Positions 46,778 through 56,372 of a stretch of DNA of 57,061 bases are shown piece after piece. The notes below the pieces were generated by a model, which was not told where the DNA came from, made no database searches, and was given only the letters and a program-made list of their open reading frames with translations. The stretch is from assembly GCA_024699605.1 (NCBI GenBank), contig JAILPJ010000066.1, forward strand, positions 1 to 57,061, in the 5' to 3' direction. Both the position numbers and the translations under genes were made by a program. Source of the stretch: Desulfovibrio sp. (lineage in GTDB: Bacteria > Desulfobacterota > Desulfovibrionia > Desulfovibrionales > Desulfovibrionaceae). Within the stretch, counting starts at the first letter, position 1, and every line of letters starts with the position of its first letter.

Positions 46778-47230
46778 ATGAAACTAGCAGAAGCTTTGCA
46801 GGAACGGGCTGACATCCAAAAACGGCTTGCCCAGCTGAAAATCCGTTTACGCAACAATGCAAGAGTTCAGGATGGTGAACAGCCGTCTGAACGGCCTGAA
46901 GACCTGTTGCGAGAACTGGACATGCTCATCATACGACTGGAAGAGCTTATGACGCGCATTAACCTCACCAATGCGCAAACGCGTGATGAGGGCCTTTCGC
47001 TCACAGCCCTCATCGCCAAACGGGATTGTTTACGGACAAAAATTGCCACGCTCCGCGATTTTCTTGAACAAGCCAGCGATTTATCCAGCCGCGCCCTGCA
47101 TTCTGAAATCAGAATTATCAGCACGGTTTCTGTGGTTGAGAAACGCAAAGCCCTTGATAAACTGTCACAGGAGTTTCGCCAGATCGATACACGCCTTCAG
47201 CAAAAAAACTGGCTTACGGATTTGCTGTAA
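46778..47230 (+). CDS. DIP1984-family protein
   Basis: 150 residues, almost entirely helical and probably coiled coil: MKLAEALQERADIQKRLAQL, ELDMLIIRLEELMTRINLTNAQT, RQIDTRLQQKNWLTDLL. This matches the DIP1984 family (DUF6847, sometimes called septicolysin) as I recall it, including the TNA-T-dGxxLTxxIAxRD pattern and the C-terminal NWxTDL. Function unknown. There is no Shine-Dalgarno; the structured leader directly precedes the ATG. Confidence 0.8.
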   Translation: MKLAEALQERADIQKRLAQLKIRLRNNARVQDGEQPSERPEDLLRELDMLIIRLEELMTRINLTNAQTRDEGLSLTALIAKRDCLRTKIATLRDFLEQASDLSSRALHSEIRIISTVSVVEKRKALDKLSQEFRQIDTRLQQKNWLTDLL

Positions 47231-47268
47231 TCTCTTCGGTGTAGCAAAAACGGGCGAGCATCACCCTT

Positions 47269-47315
47269 TCCTGTGAGGGCAAACACAGGATCAAGCCTTC
47301 CCTCAAGGGAAGGCT
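47269..47315 (+). repeat. Two adjacent perfect hairpins
   Basis: TCCTGTG (47269-47275) pairs CACAGGA (47284-47290); 3 bases on, AGCCTTCCCT (47294-47303) pairs AGGGAAGGCT (47306-47315) around a 2-base gap. Neither has a T run. They lie 38 bases after the DIP1984-like stop; a structured 3' end or a small RNA is possible. Confidence 0.55.
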
Positions 47316-47593
47316 GTGTGCTTCGGAGCAAAGCTCTTACGGCAATGCCGACATTGTTCTGCTCAGCATTGTTACAAGTGCATTGTTACAGCTCATGGTA
47401 ACTACCAGATGCTGACGTTTTTGCGAGGGCGGGCTGTGGGAAGACGAAGGATTGACGACATCAAATGCCAGGCATCCATTGGCAATGCACAGTACACGGT
47501 TCTCTACGTGCTGCCATGACAAAACGTGCAAAGCGCAAACGGCATCCTCAAGCGCGCTTTGTTTTCCGATGGAGAGCTTCACCGCAAAAAAAT

Positions 47594-47621
47594 AGGCCGC
47601 TCTGAACCCCCAGAGCGGCCT
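47594..47621 (-). terminator. Strong leftward terminator hairpin
   Basis: AGGCCGCTCTG (47594-47604) pairs perfectly with CAGAGCGGCCT (47611-47621). Read leftwards it is followed by a T-rich run (A run at 47586-47592 on +). It lies about 270 bases beyond the MBL-fold gene's stop and is the nearest terminator for it. Confidence 0.7.
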
Positions 47622-47887
47622 AATCTATAGCTGTTGGTACTCTCACATACCAAACCCGTTATCGGTACGGCTGACGAAAACTTTAGTTTTCCACTGGCAG
47701 CGGCGCCACGAGGAGAGTCCCTGCTCTGGCAGTCCTCTAACTCTCAAGGATGTTTTTTGACAAGCTTCGCCCTTTGGATACTACCTCAAGAGCAAGGCTT
47801 ATTCCTCTCCGATCTGTGCATGGATTACCAAGGCCCGCGCCTCACGGCACCGCCCAACAATTGCCTCAGAAGACTCTTGCTCAACTC
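47622..47887. other. Gene-free stretch downstream of the MBL-fold gene
   Basis: About 265 bases, continuous with the gap from 47231. I see no gene or relic I can name. Confidence 0.5.
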
Positions 47888-48787
47888 TCAGTTCACGTCA
47901 GGCTCGACAAATTGATACGAGAACTTCCCGCCTGACTGCTTAAAATGCACTGCTCCTGGATTAGCAAAGTGACCACCCAAAACGATGGTTTCGCTATTCG
48001 CCGTGCGCTCAAGAACCTTCACACGCGTTTGCTTCGCCAGGTTCTGATCGGAATCCCAGATCACAGAGATCTCTGGATGGGCTGTCTGAACAGGCAAGCA
48101 ATGCAAAAAATCACCGGCAAAGAGCAGACGCTTTCCTCCCCGGGTGAGAAGAAAGCCCGTATGCCCTTCTGTATGCCCTGGCATGGCGACCGAGGTCAGC
48201 CAGGGAAAGAGCGTTTCTCCGGCCTTGAAGAGATGGATCTTGTCTCCATAGAGCCGTGCAAAGCGTTCCGCATTGTCAAAGCACGATGCCATGCCGGCTG
48301 GTGCTCGTGAAAGATTTTTTCTGTCGGTCCAGAAGCGGAATTCAGACTGCTCGACATAGACCTCAGCCTGCGGAAACGCTTTGCTTTCCCCTGAAAACAG
48401 ACCATTCACATGATCGCCGTGCATATGGGTGAGGAGTATCTTTGTGATGGCATCCTTTGAAATACCCATTTGCTTGAGAAGTGCAAGCGTGCGTCCCTTG
48501 CGTGCCTCGCCATTACCCGTGTCTACGAGAATCAAATCCGTGGGGCTTTTGATCAAAAAAGTCAGAAACATGGCAGGACAGATACCCTCGGGCAGTACGC
48601 TTTTCAACATGGCCTTATCCGCTCCGATAAGAACCTCCGGCGGCACTCCGCCCTGTTTATCTACAAGGCGTACGACTGTGATATCACCGGCCTTGTAAGA
48701 AAACATGTCAGTGTCGGCAAAACAACGTTCCATAAACACCAAGCTAAGAATAAGCGTAAGAAGTACAATGCCTGCTTGTTTGCACAT
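47888..48787 (-). CDS. Exported MBL-fold metallo-hydrolase
   Basis: 299 residues: signal peptide (about 1-24, cut near CFA-DTD) and a metallo-beta-lactamase fold with zinc motif LLTHMHGDHVNG (HxHxDH), MPGHTEGHTGF (third His), FAGDFLH (bridging Asp) and LGGHFANPG (final His). The periplasmic substrate is unknown; the family includes lactonases and quorum-quenching-like enzymes. GGAGG lies 5 bases before the ATG. Confidence 0.9.
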   Translation of the reverse strand: MCKQAGIVLLTLILSLVFMERCFADTDMFSYKAGDITVVRLVDKQGGVPPEVLIGADKAMLKSVLPEGICPAMFLTFLIKSPTDLILVDTGNGEARKGRTLALLKQMGISKDAITKILLTHMHGDHVNGLFSGESKAFPQAEVYVEQSEFRFWTDRKNLSRAPAGMASCFDNAERFARLYGDKIHLFKAGETLFPWLTSVAMPGHTEGHTGFLLTRGGKRLLFAGDFLHCLPVQTAHPEISVIWDSDQNLAKQTRVKVLERTANSETIVLGGHFANPGAVHFKQSGGKFSYQFVEPDVN

Positions 48788-48980
48788 ACAGACCTCCAGC
48801 GATCTTCTGTAGACGTGCTCTTTTCAGCCCATGACGAGCCCCTTTCCCATTCATACGCGAACGCTTCCCGTTCCCCAGGCAAAGGCATTGCCTGGGAATA
48901 CTTCCGCTTCGGCAAGATCGGCTCAGCGTCCGGTTTGCGGTTTCCTTGCAGGCCCGCCCAAGTCTCCCCGGCTGTGACAT

Positions 48981-49632
48981 TTACTCTTTGCTTGCCTGAT
49001 CTTCAGCAAGGTGTCCAGGCAATATCAATGTTTCCTTGGCGGGGAATTTTGCCTCATACTCGGCAAAGTCCTCAGGATACTTTTCAGCCGCAAAGTACGC
49101 CTGAGGCGTTGCATATTCTCCTGTCACGCCGATACAATATCCATCCTGCAACTCTTTGCACAGGAAGAAGTCCGCCGCCATCCCATCAGGCAGGCCATGA
49201 TACCTGATCCCTTTTGAAGAGGCGACCACAAACCCACTTTCCGTAAAAGTCAATATTTCCCTCAAAGCACAGAGCGTTACAAGCAAATTCCCATGCTTTC
49301 TCCAAAGAATACGCCAAGAGCTGCCTGCCATAGCCCTGTCTCTTGAACTCATTGGCAATGCAGATTGGGCCCATGGTCATAATGGGAATCTTGCGGCCAT
49401 CATCTGCAGCAATAACGGTTCTCACGAAGACATTGTGACCGATAATACGATCATCCTTCTCCATGACAAAATCCAGCTCAGGCACAAAATCAGGATCATC
49501 CCTCAGTTTCTTTACGACAAAATGCTCCAAGCAGCCAGGTCTGTATACATTCCAAAAACTCTCTCTTACGAGATTCTCGACAGTCCTATAGTCTTCTTGT
49601 CTCTCTAAGCGTATAATAATGTCATTATTCAT
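48981..49632 (-). pseudogene. GNAT-family N-acetyltransferase, frameshifted
   Basis: Two overlapping frames form one protein. The N-terminal frame (49632-49186) begins MNNDIIIRLERQEDY, contains the acetyl-CoA loop NEFKRQGYGRQLL and reads to NIDFYGK. The continuation SGFVVASSKGIRYHG is in another frame (within 49358-48981) and runs to the stop at 48981 with TPQAYFAAEKYPEDF and LPGHL. The break is at about 49236, where one base extra or two missing are needed. Real inactivation or sequencing error cannot be told apart here. The intact family is about 215 residues, as the sum here. Confidence 0.8.
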
Positions 49633-50274
49633 TATTTTCCTACAAATTTAATACAATTCACAAAAAAAATTTTTTAATTTAGCATACTAGCTACTTAAAA
49701 CATATCTATTAATAATAATTAAACAGCAGACTCTCATTGTTATCAATAATCAATTAAATTTGCTGAATTTATAAACAACAAAAATTATGTTATGGCCAAA
49801 ATCTTAAAAATACTACAAAATACAGCCTAAAAAATAATATTTTTGGTCTTTTAGGCAGCCGTATTTTGACACGAGTAAATATATCAAAAAAACCTAGAAT
49901 GTCAAAGTCTTATGGCATAAGAATGCTTTTGCCGGGATAAACCTGGCGCCTTCCACACCAACTCTCCAAGAACGTTCTTGAAAGCTGTTGGTCAAAGCTA
50001 TGCTACGAAAACGATGTGCGACGTGCAGTAATACTAAATTTGACATATCAATTCTAATCAAAATAATGCCAAAAAAAATTTTGTGCCTCTCACACTCTGA
50101 TCTCACTCTGAAAAAGCATTGCCATGTTCTCGCCTTCGCACTGACAAAAGGCCGACGCTCTGATAACGAGTCTTAGGCAATGTCTTTGGCACAGTTCCCT
50201 CTGAAGAATCTTCACTCGAAAGCCAAGGCAAAAAACAGCGTGAGGCTGAAAACAACAGAGCCGTACGCATCAGA
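49633..50274. other. Gene-free AT-rich stretch
   Basis: 49640-49900 is strikingly AT-rich compared with the surroundings. It contains the inverted repeat GCCTAAAA (49825-49832) / TTTTAGGC (49849-49856), and a 14-bp perfect palindrome CAAGAACGTTCTTG lies at 49967-49980. No gene is supported. The hairpin could terminate transcription, but nothing obvious feeds it. Confidence 0.55.
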
Positions 50275-51468
50275 TCACCCCTCGTCTGACGACTTCAAAA
50301 TGGCAAGGATATCAATATCTGAGGCTTCGCCTGCCGTCAGGGGTTGGGTGATCTTGATATCTGCATGCTTGGACAGATCTACGGTTCGAGGAGGATCAAT
50401 CATTTTGCCGTTTGGAGCTCGTACCACGGCGGCAACGGGTCGCAGGGGCGAAGCGGGGTTGCTTTTTGAAACAACCCCCCTGAAACCGAAAGACAGCTCG
50501 ACAGGTGTGCCTACGGGATAAATGCCAAGCATCTTGATGAAACGTTCCAAAAGCCCCGGTTCCCAGGCACCATTGCGCATTTGAAACATGATGGAAAGAG
50601 CCTTGCTGGGCGGTATGGCGTCCTTATAGACGCGCTTGGCCGAAAGCGCGTCGTAACAATCCGCCACGGACAGGATACGACCATACAGACTGATAGCTGC
50701 GCCGACGAGATGATTGGGGTAGCCTGATCCGTCATGTTTTTCATGGTGCTGTCCCGCGCCCATCAATATTTCCGACGCAATACCTTTAACAGAAGACAAT
50801 GTGTCCTGCCCCAACTGAGCATGTGTCTTCATGATGGCAAATTCTTCATCCGTTAGACGACGCGGCGCATTGAGTATCTCAATGGGCACCCGCATTTTTC
50901 CGAGATCATGGAACAGCCCAGCCATGCCTAGCAGGTACAATTGCTGCTGGTCAAAGCCCAAATACTTACCGAAGGCCACAGAAAAAATGGATACATTGAC
51001 ACAATGAGCAAAGGTGTATTCGTCGTAATGCTTAATCTTCGACAGTGAAGTCAAGGCGTCCACGTTACGGTTTACACTGTCGATAATGCCGTGAACCAGC
51101 GGAATTGATGGCTCAAGATCAACCATACCGGTCCGCGCTTCCAACATGAATTCTTTTGCTTGTTTTACACAATCGGTATAGGTGCTTTCCGCCTGCTGCA
51201 ATTCTTCTGCAAGAGAGGCAACGGCTAGCGGCGTGGGGGATTTGTCAGAACGTTCAAAGGAGATGGGTTCTACGGGCTTAATTTCGGACTGTTCCGTATC
51301 ATAATAGGCTTCTGCGAATCCCTGATGGATAATTTCCACGATCTCCGCCTGGGAACGGATCATACCTTCCTTAGCGTACAGAAAAGGACGATCTATCCAG
51401 GATACTCCCGTATCGACAATATACATGCCTGGTCGCAAGTCATCCACAGAAACATGCAGAACGGGCAT
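50275..51468 (-). CDS. HD-GYP domain protein (cyclic-di-GMP phosphodiesterase-like)
   Basis: 397 residues. The N-terminal DUF3391-like part (VLHVSVDDLRPGMYIVDTGVSW) precedes an HD-GYP domain with GLFHDLGKMRVP (metal-binding HD) and HHEKHDGSGYPNHL (the HHE...GxGYP signature), expected to linearise cyclic-di-GMP. No receiver or membrane domain. AAGGAG lies 5 bases before the ATG at 51468, which sets the start over a GTG two codons earlier. Confidence 0.92.
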   Translation of the reverse strand: MPVLHVSVDDLRPGMYIVDTGVSWIDRPFLYAKEGMIRSQAEIVEIIHQGFAEAYYDTEQSEIKPVEPISFERSDKSPTPLAVASLAEELQQAESTYTDCVKQAKEFMLEARTGMVDLEPSIPLVHGIIDSVNRNVDALTSLSKIKHYDEYTFAHCVNVSIFSVAFGKYLGFDQQQLYLLGMAGLFHDLGKMRVPIEILNAPRRLTDEEFAIMKTHAQLGQDTLSSVKGIASEILMGAGQHHEKHDGSGYPNHLVGAAISLYGRILSVADCYDALSAKRVYKDAIPPSKALSIMFQMRNGAWEPGLLERFIKMLGIYPVGTPVELSFGFRGVVSKSNPASPLRPVAAVVRAPNGKMIDPPRTVDLSKHADIKITQPLTAGEASDIDILAILKSSDEG

Positions 51469-52055
51469 AAACACTCCTTGTGAAGCCTCACATGACTTGT
51501 GTCATGTGCTTCCTAATGCCAATGGACCGGAGTCTGTTTGCGGTCGCCCTTGAGAGCGCCTGGGTGCCTATCGCTCTCTACGGGGCAGACAACGCTCGGC
51601 TTACGCCGCAAGCAAAGCATTCATCCTAAGGAGATCGATCCAGGTGCAGCTGTTTCTCATAACAGCGTTCCCAGGAACTTCTGAATCCTGCGCCGACCTT
51701 GATGTTTCCGGCAGGGATTTCAGAATCTCTCTTACAAAATATCGCGGCCTCTCTTGTACGCCGCATGGCGATCGCAAGTGTACACGTTTCCATTCCGGAA
51801 TGCGCTAGCGGACCAAGAGCCTCCAGTCTTGCCCGATTCCTTAGCCCGTTCTTCCGGAAGCGTCGAAGCAAGCCTGCTGTCCCCCATGCGTTCATTCGCG
51901 ATATTCTGATAGCCAAACGGTGCGATCTGTCCTGCCCTTCGACTGCACGTAGCGGGCTTTCCAGAGATGCAGCCGCTGCTTTTTGGAACCTTCGTGGAGA
52001 TACTCTGTTTACGCTTCGTGGGTTCTGCCCCCAAGTGGAGCATCGCCTGAACCTG
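51469..52055. other. Gene-free stretch between upp and the HD-GYP gene
   Basis: Open frames exist on both strands (51626-52114 leftward, 51699-52175 rightward), but they overlap upp, are rich in Arg/Ser and show no family motif or ribosome site. I consider it a decayed or non-coding region. Confidence 0.5.
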
Positions 52056-52682
52056 CTATTTCGTGCCGAAGATACGGTCTCCGGCATCGCCAAGGCCAGG
52101 AATGATATAACCATTTTCGTTCAAGTGATCATCCACAGCCGCGGTGTAGACATCAACATCAGGATGTGCTGCTGACAAATTTTTGAGACCTTCGGGTGCG
52201 CATACTAAATTGAGGCTGCAAATTTGACGACAGCCATGTCGCTTAAGAATATCAATAGTGGCAATAAGCGAACCGCCTGTGGCCAACATGGGATCGAGAA
52301 TGATGGCCAGCCTCTGGTCAAGATCACTAGCGAGTTTCACGTAATACTCTACGGGCTGCAGATTCTTTTCATTGCGATAAAGACCTACAACGCTGATTAT
52401 TGCATTAGGGATCATATCCAGGACTCCATCCATGAGCCCTAAGCCAGCGCGCAGTATAGGTACTACAGTTACTTTTTTCCCGGAAATAGCCTCTATTTCA
52501 ACCTGGCCTGCCCAACCCTGTACCATGTGTTTTTCTGTTCGAATCCCCTTGGTTGCCTCGTAACTCAGCAGACGGGCTATCTCATTTGAAATAGTACGAA
52601 ATTCACATGTGGATGTAGAACTCATACGCAAAATACCGAGTTTATGTCGTACAAGTGGATGGTCTACCACATAAACGGCCAT
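52056..52682 (-). CDS. upp: Uracil phosphoribosyltransferase
   Basis: Pyrimidine salvage: uracil plus PRPP gives [20 protein letters not shown] at the N terminus, [14 protein letters not shown], the PRPP loop [18 protein letters not shown] and the uracil-binding [16 protein letters not shown] at the C terminus. 208 residues. GGGAGG lies just before the ATG at 52682; the frame is open 4 codons further. Confidence 0.96.
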   Translation of the reverse strand: MAVYVVDHPLVRHKLGILRMSSTSTCEFRTISNEIARLLSYEATKGIRTEKHMVQGWAGQVEIEAISGKKVTVVPILRAGLGLMDGVLDMIPNAIISVVGLYRNEKNLQPVEYYVKLASDLDQRLAIILDPMLATGGSLIATIDILKRHGCRQICSLNLVCAPEGLKNLSAAHPDVDVYTAAVDDHLNENGYIIPGLGDAGDRIFGTK

Positions 52683-52784
52683 GATACCTCCCAAAAAGAT
52701 TATGATACGATCAATCGGTATCCGGTTAATGAAATCTGCCTGTCCTTGGTCTGAGGAGAGCCGTACAAAATCAATATACTTCAG

Positions 52785-53332
52785 GTGCCGACTCTCTGCA
52801 AACGCGTCTTTTCACAGTGTGATACGGCTGTCATAATAAACGCAGAAAACAGAGCGGCTATCTTTGCCCTCAATGAATGGCTAAACACTGGCAAGGTCGC
52901 GGATACCTACCGTCCCTGCTATGCTACTCTTGTCCCGAAGAAAATTCGTAGACGGTATCGGGTCTTCCTGCATCTCTGTATCGAGGGCAAGGTAATGTCG
53001 AAGTTCGACAAATACGGTAAGCCGCGATACAAATTTGGCAAGGGCGTTGTGGGCGCAGACATAGGGACTCAGACTGTCGCTTATACCTCTGAAACTCAAG
53101 TCGGCCTAAAGAATGACTGAGCGAGGACAACCCATTGCGAAGTCTGAACGCCAGGAACGGATTCTCTATAAGGCGATGGACAGGTCGAAACGGGCTACGA
53201 ACCCTCAGAACTGCAGCGAGGACGGCACGACAGTTCAGCGAGATCTGTACGCCTCATTCCTCTTGTCTTGCCATGCTCTCAGCACTTCAGGCATTGATAA
53301 CTTCAGTGTGAAACTGGATTTCCAAAGCAAAT
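52785..53332 (+). pseudogene. Relic of a TnpB (IS200/IS605-type) transposon protein
   Basis: The first frame reads YRVFLHLCIEGKVMSKFDKYGKP then GKGVVGADIGTQTVAYTSETQVGL, the start of the RuvC-like domain (DIGT) of TnpB proteins. At about 53112 the frame shifts and continues ERILYKAMDRSKRATNP, the TnpB helix, then jumps directly to DGTTVQRDLYASFLL, which in intact relatives comes much later. So the element has at least one frameshift and a large internal deletion that removes the second catalytic acid. No terminal hairpins were identified. A dead mobile element. Confidence 0.75.
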
Positions 53333-53797
53333 AATCAAAGAAAAGGCCCTAATCACGGAGATTACGGACAAGAAAATTAAAGTGTTGAACAGCGGCAGCA
53401 AAATTGCCGCGTAGCATACCTTCGTATTGCCTTGTGGCGAGCTTGTTGACACAAGGTCAACACGATAGACGACACTCGTTTCAAGGCAGGTGTCCCCCGC
53501 TAATATGTCCGCTGGGATGCTTGGGAAAGAAAGTTCCTCTTCAAAACAGATTGACACATGCATCCCAAAGCCTGCGGGTGTATGGTTGCATGCTTCGCTT
53601 GAGAAGAAAATCACACGGGCAAGCCCATGGAAGTCGTCAGTTCCTGGAGCTGATGGGCAAGAAGACATTGTTGAAGGAGCCCAGCTGCCTAACTCTTTAC
53701 AGCACACGAACTTACCGCACCCTCGATCATGAAAGAGACAGGCCCGACCTCAATTTCTGAGACTTTCATACTATTTGGAGAAAATGCCTTCCAACCC
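53333..53797. other. Gene-free stretch between TnpB relic and MATE gene
   Basis: Open frames here (53404-53760, 53490-53732) overlap on the same strand without ribosome sites. Some may be further debris of the mobile element, but I cannot match them. Confidence 0.45.
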
Positions 53798-53847
53798 AAA
53801 TCTCGCTTAACGCGCGAGATTTATGATACAATGGCGGTCTCTTTTCA
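53798..53847 (+). promoter_or_regulatory. Inverted repeat and possible promoter before MATE gene
   Basis: AAATCTCGC (53798-53806) pairs with GCGAGATTT (53814-53822), directly followed by TATGATACAAT, which resembles -10 boxes. The arrangement suggests a repressor site overlapping the promoter of the transporter. There is no T run, so it is not a terminator. Confidence 0.5.
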
Positions 53848-55185
53848 ATGGCAACCAACTTAACACACGGACGGCCGGCACGGCTTCTCATTGTTTTCGC
53901 CCTGCCCATGATGCTCGGCAATATTTGTCAGCTTCTGTATTCCATGGCTGACATGATTATCGTTGGAAAGACACTCGGCGTAAACGCCTTGGCAGGCGTT
54001 GGTCTTACCGGCCCCATTAGCTTCATGTTTATAGGAATGGTCCTCGGTCTGTCACAGGGCTTTGGGATCCTTAGTGCCCAGTTATATGGAGCCGGAAACA
54101 AAGCAGAATTACGACGAGCCTTTGCTGCCAGCCTGATTCTCGGCGCAGTCATTTCAGTACTGCTGGCTTTTGCCTCGGTTCTTGCCGAACCCGCTTTGCG
54201 TCTGACAAATGCGCCTGCCGATGCTTTTGTTCCCGCACTTGATTATCTTCAAGTTTTTTTGCTTGGCAGCGGCGCAATGGCCTTTTACAACATTCTTTCC
54301 TCCAACATCACCGCCATTGGGGACAGCCGAACACCACTATTATTTCTTGTATTGACTTGCGTGCTCAACATCGCACTCGATCTGCTGTTTATCCTCGGAT
54401 TCAACATGGGAACGAGAGGAGCGGCATGGGCCACAGTTCTCTCCTCTGCTGTCTCCGTCCTCCTTTGTTTTGTCCACATTTGGCGTCGCATTCCTGAACT
54501 TCGGCCGCACATCAATGACTGGCGGCATCTCCATCGATCGCTCTTCGCAAGACTTCTCATGCTCGGCCTGCCGATGGGGCTTCAAGGGGCACTTATCAAT
54601 GTCGGTTTTCTTGCCATTCAGACGGCTCTGAACAGTCTGGGCACAAATGCTATAGCCGCATGCACGTCTGTGGCACGCATTGATGCCATTGCTGTGATGC
54701 CGCTAATCAGTATTGGCAGAGCAATCTCAACCTTTTCAGGACAGAACATAGGTGCTATGAGGCCAGACCGGGTGCATCAGGGCATGAAGGACGGCTGCCT
54801 TGTCTCTGTCGTCTATGCCTGGCTTGCCGCAGCATTCTGCATTGCCCTGGGAGAGACTCTGATACGTCTCTTTGTGGGCAATGATCAGGAAATTGTCGTA
54901 AACCTCGGACAGCGGCTGATTCAAATTCAGTGCGGCCTGTACTGGCTTTTTGCCCTGATGGTCATCCTCCGTAATACGCTTCAGGGGCTCGGTATGAGCA
55001 TTGTTGCCACAGCTTCTGGACTGTTCGAACTCGGAATGCGATGCGGTGCGGCCCTTTTTCTCGTCGGACCACTTGGTTTTGACGGGATCTGTCTTGCATC
55101 GCCTCTGGCCTGGATGGGAGCCATACTGCTTCTTGTTCCAGCGTATGTTTTTTGGAAACGCAGAAATACCGTTACACGAGCATGA
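53848..55185 (+). CDS. MATE-family multidrug efflux transporter
   Basis: 445 residues with about 12 hydrophobic segments. The N terminus LLIVFALPMMLGNICQLLYSMADMIIVGKTLG and the internal repeat (LLMLGLPMGLQGALINVGFLAIQ) are typical of the MATE fold, an Na+ or H+ antiporter for cationic or other compounds. The ATG at 53848 has no clear ribosome site. The upstream inverted repeat suggests regulated expression; no regulator gene is adjacent. Confidence 0.92.
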   Translation: MATNLTHGRPARLLIVFALPMMLGNICQLLYSMADMIIVGKTLGVNALAGVGLTGPISFMFIGMVLGLSQGFGILSAQLYGAGNKAELRRAFAASLILGAVISVLLAFASVLAEPALRLTNAPADAFVPALDYLQVFLLGSGAMAFYNILSSNITAIGDSRTPLLFLVLTCVLNIALDLLFILGFNMGTRGAAWATVLSSAVSVLLCFVHIWRRIPELRPHINDWRHLHRSLFARLLMLGLPMGLQGALINVGFLAIQTALNSLGTNAIAACTSVARIDAIAVMPLISIGRAISTFSGQNIGAMRPDRVHQGMKDGCLVSVVYAWLAAAFCIALGETLIRLFVGNDQEIVVNLGQRLIQIQCGLYWLFALMVILRNTLQGLGMSIVATASGLFELGMRCGAALFLVGPLGFDGICLASPLAWMGAILLLVPAYVFWKRRNTVTRA

Positions 55186-55375
55186 ATCCATGATTCAAAA
55201 CAAAGACGCAAAGATGCTGACACGTCGGCAGGTGTGCAAGCCATTACGCGTTTTTGAGAACGACGTTCAGTCTGTCTCTTTGACTTATGAGAGACGATGA
55301 TCTCTGCATCGTCTTATTGAGAAGGATTATCGCCGAGTTTGGTCCCAGTAACCGTATTCAATGGCAATGTAGGCC

Positions 55376-55927
55376 TCAAAAACGTTCTACTCCTTCCAGC
55401 AGCCTAGGGGCCATTTCCCGCCTCAGGTTCCGAAACTCCCCATCAGCGAAAAAGGTTCCATCACCGTTGGCGTGGATCACCCTTCGCTCTTTTTTTTGGG
55501 AATTTTCCCAGAGCAGGATCCCCTTGAATATCAGCAGTCCATAGTTCTCCACGTAATCCTCCAGCTTGCATTCCAATGCCGCGAGGCAATCCGCTATCAA
55601 GGGCGCACGGACTTTCGCCGCCTTCGCCTTGGTTAGGGCGAAACACGTGAACTTATCGCATTCAGACCCATGCGTCGTCCCAACCTGAACAACCTTCTTG
55701 ATCATATCGAAAGAGGGGATGCATAGGCAGCACTCTTTGGTTTTCAGAATCGTGTGGAACGACTCGTTCCACCCGCCTGTGGCAATGGCGATACGCGGCG
55801 AGAAATCGAGTACCATCTGCCAGGAAATCGTCATCACGTTTTCTTTTACGCCGTCGTTGGTAGTGACAAGGAGGACGGCGCCCGACTCAAAATAGGTGAA
55901 GGCTCTCTTGATGTTTCCCTGATTCAT
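55376..55927 (-). CDS. Flavin reductase-like, FMN-binding split-barrel protein
   Basis: 183 residues: VLLVTTNDGVKENVMTISW, PRIAIATGGWNESFHTI and ECCLCIPSFDMIKKVVQVG are the flavin-reductase-domain pattern (FMN-binding split barrel). Members include FMN reductases and oxygen-reducing partners. No signal peptide. Codon use seems in line with its neighbours. The substrate is unknown. Confidence 0.85.
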   Translation of the reverse strand: MNQGNIKRAFTYFESGAVLLVTTNDGVKENVMTISWQMVLDFSPRIAIATGGWNESFHTILKTKECCLCIPSFDMIKKVVQVGTTHGSECDKFTCFALTKAKAAKVRAPLIADCLAALECKLEDYVENYGLLIFKGILLWENSQKKERRVIHANGDGTFFADGEFRNLRREMAPRLLEGVERF

Positions 55928-56372
55928 AACGAAGTCGCCCCATGTTATGATCTCGACTTTCGACTAAGCCGAAATATGAAAAGTACCGCATGAGAAGCCG
56001 GTTTTCAGACGTCCAACCTTCCGCAGCGTCATTTCTTATCAACTAAGGTATCGCTTTACTCTTTATTATCGTCATTACCTATCAAAAAATAGCAAGCTAT
56101 ACTGCATTGTTTTACTTGCTACCTCAAAAATTCTTTACTAAGTTAGTATTTTACAGATTTTCATAAATGACTTATATCTATAAAACAAAGTTTTTTGTAA
56201 AACGCATAGTGGATCCTGGCAGACTGGGATATCAACCTATGTTGCTGGTAGCCAAACAAGGACAGTACTACAAAAGCACTATCAGCTGCTGATTCACCTA
56301 CTCGGTCGATATCTCTAAAACCGCCATATTGTGGCTTTCCGCCATCTTACTTATTTGGCTGTGGGTGGCAAG
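55928..56372. other. Gene-free stretch
   Basis: No supported gene; moderately AT-rich at 56030-56200. Nothing that I can name. Confidence 0.5.

Noticed and set aside
49967..49980. Palindrome CAAGAACGTTCTTG considered as a LexA box
   Set aside because: LexA-type boxes need a four-base spacer between GAAC and GTTC; here there is none.
51626..52114. Leftward open frame downstream of upp; part resembled a TnpB zinc-finger end
   Set aside because: Only one short phrase (NVYTCDRHAAYKRGRDIL, in another frame) is suggestive; the expected CxxC pairs are absent, so it is not claimed as a relic.
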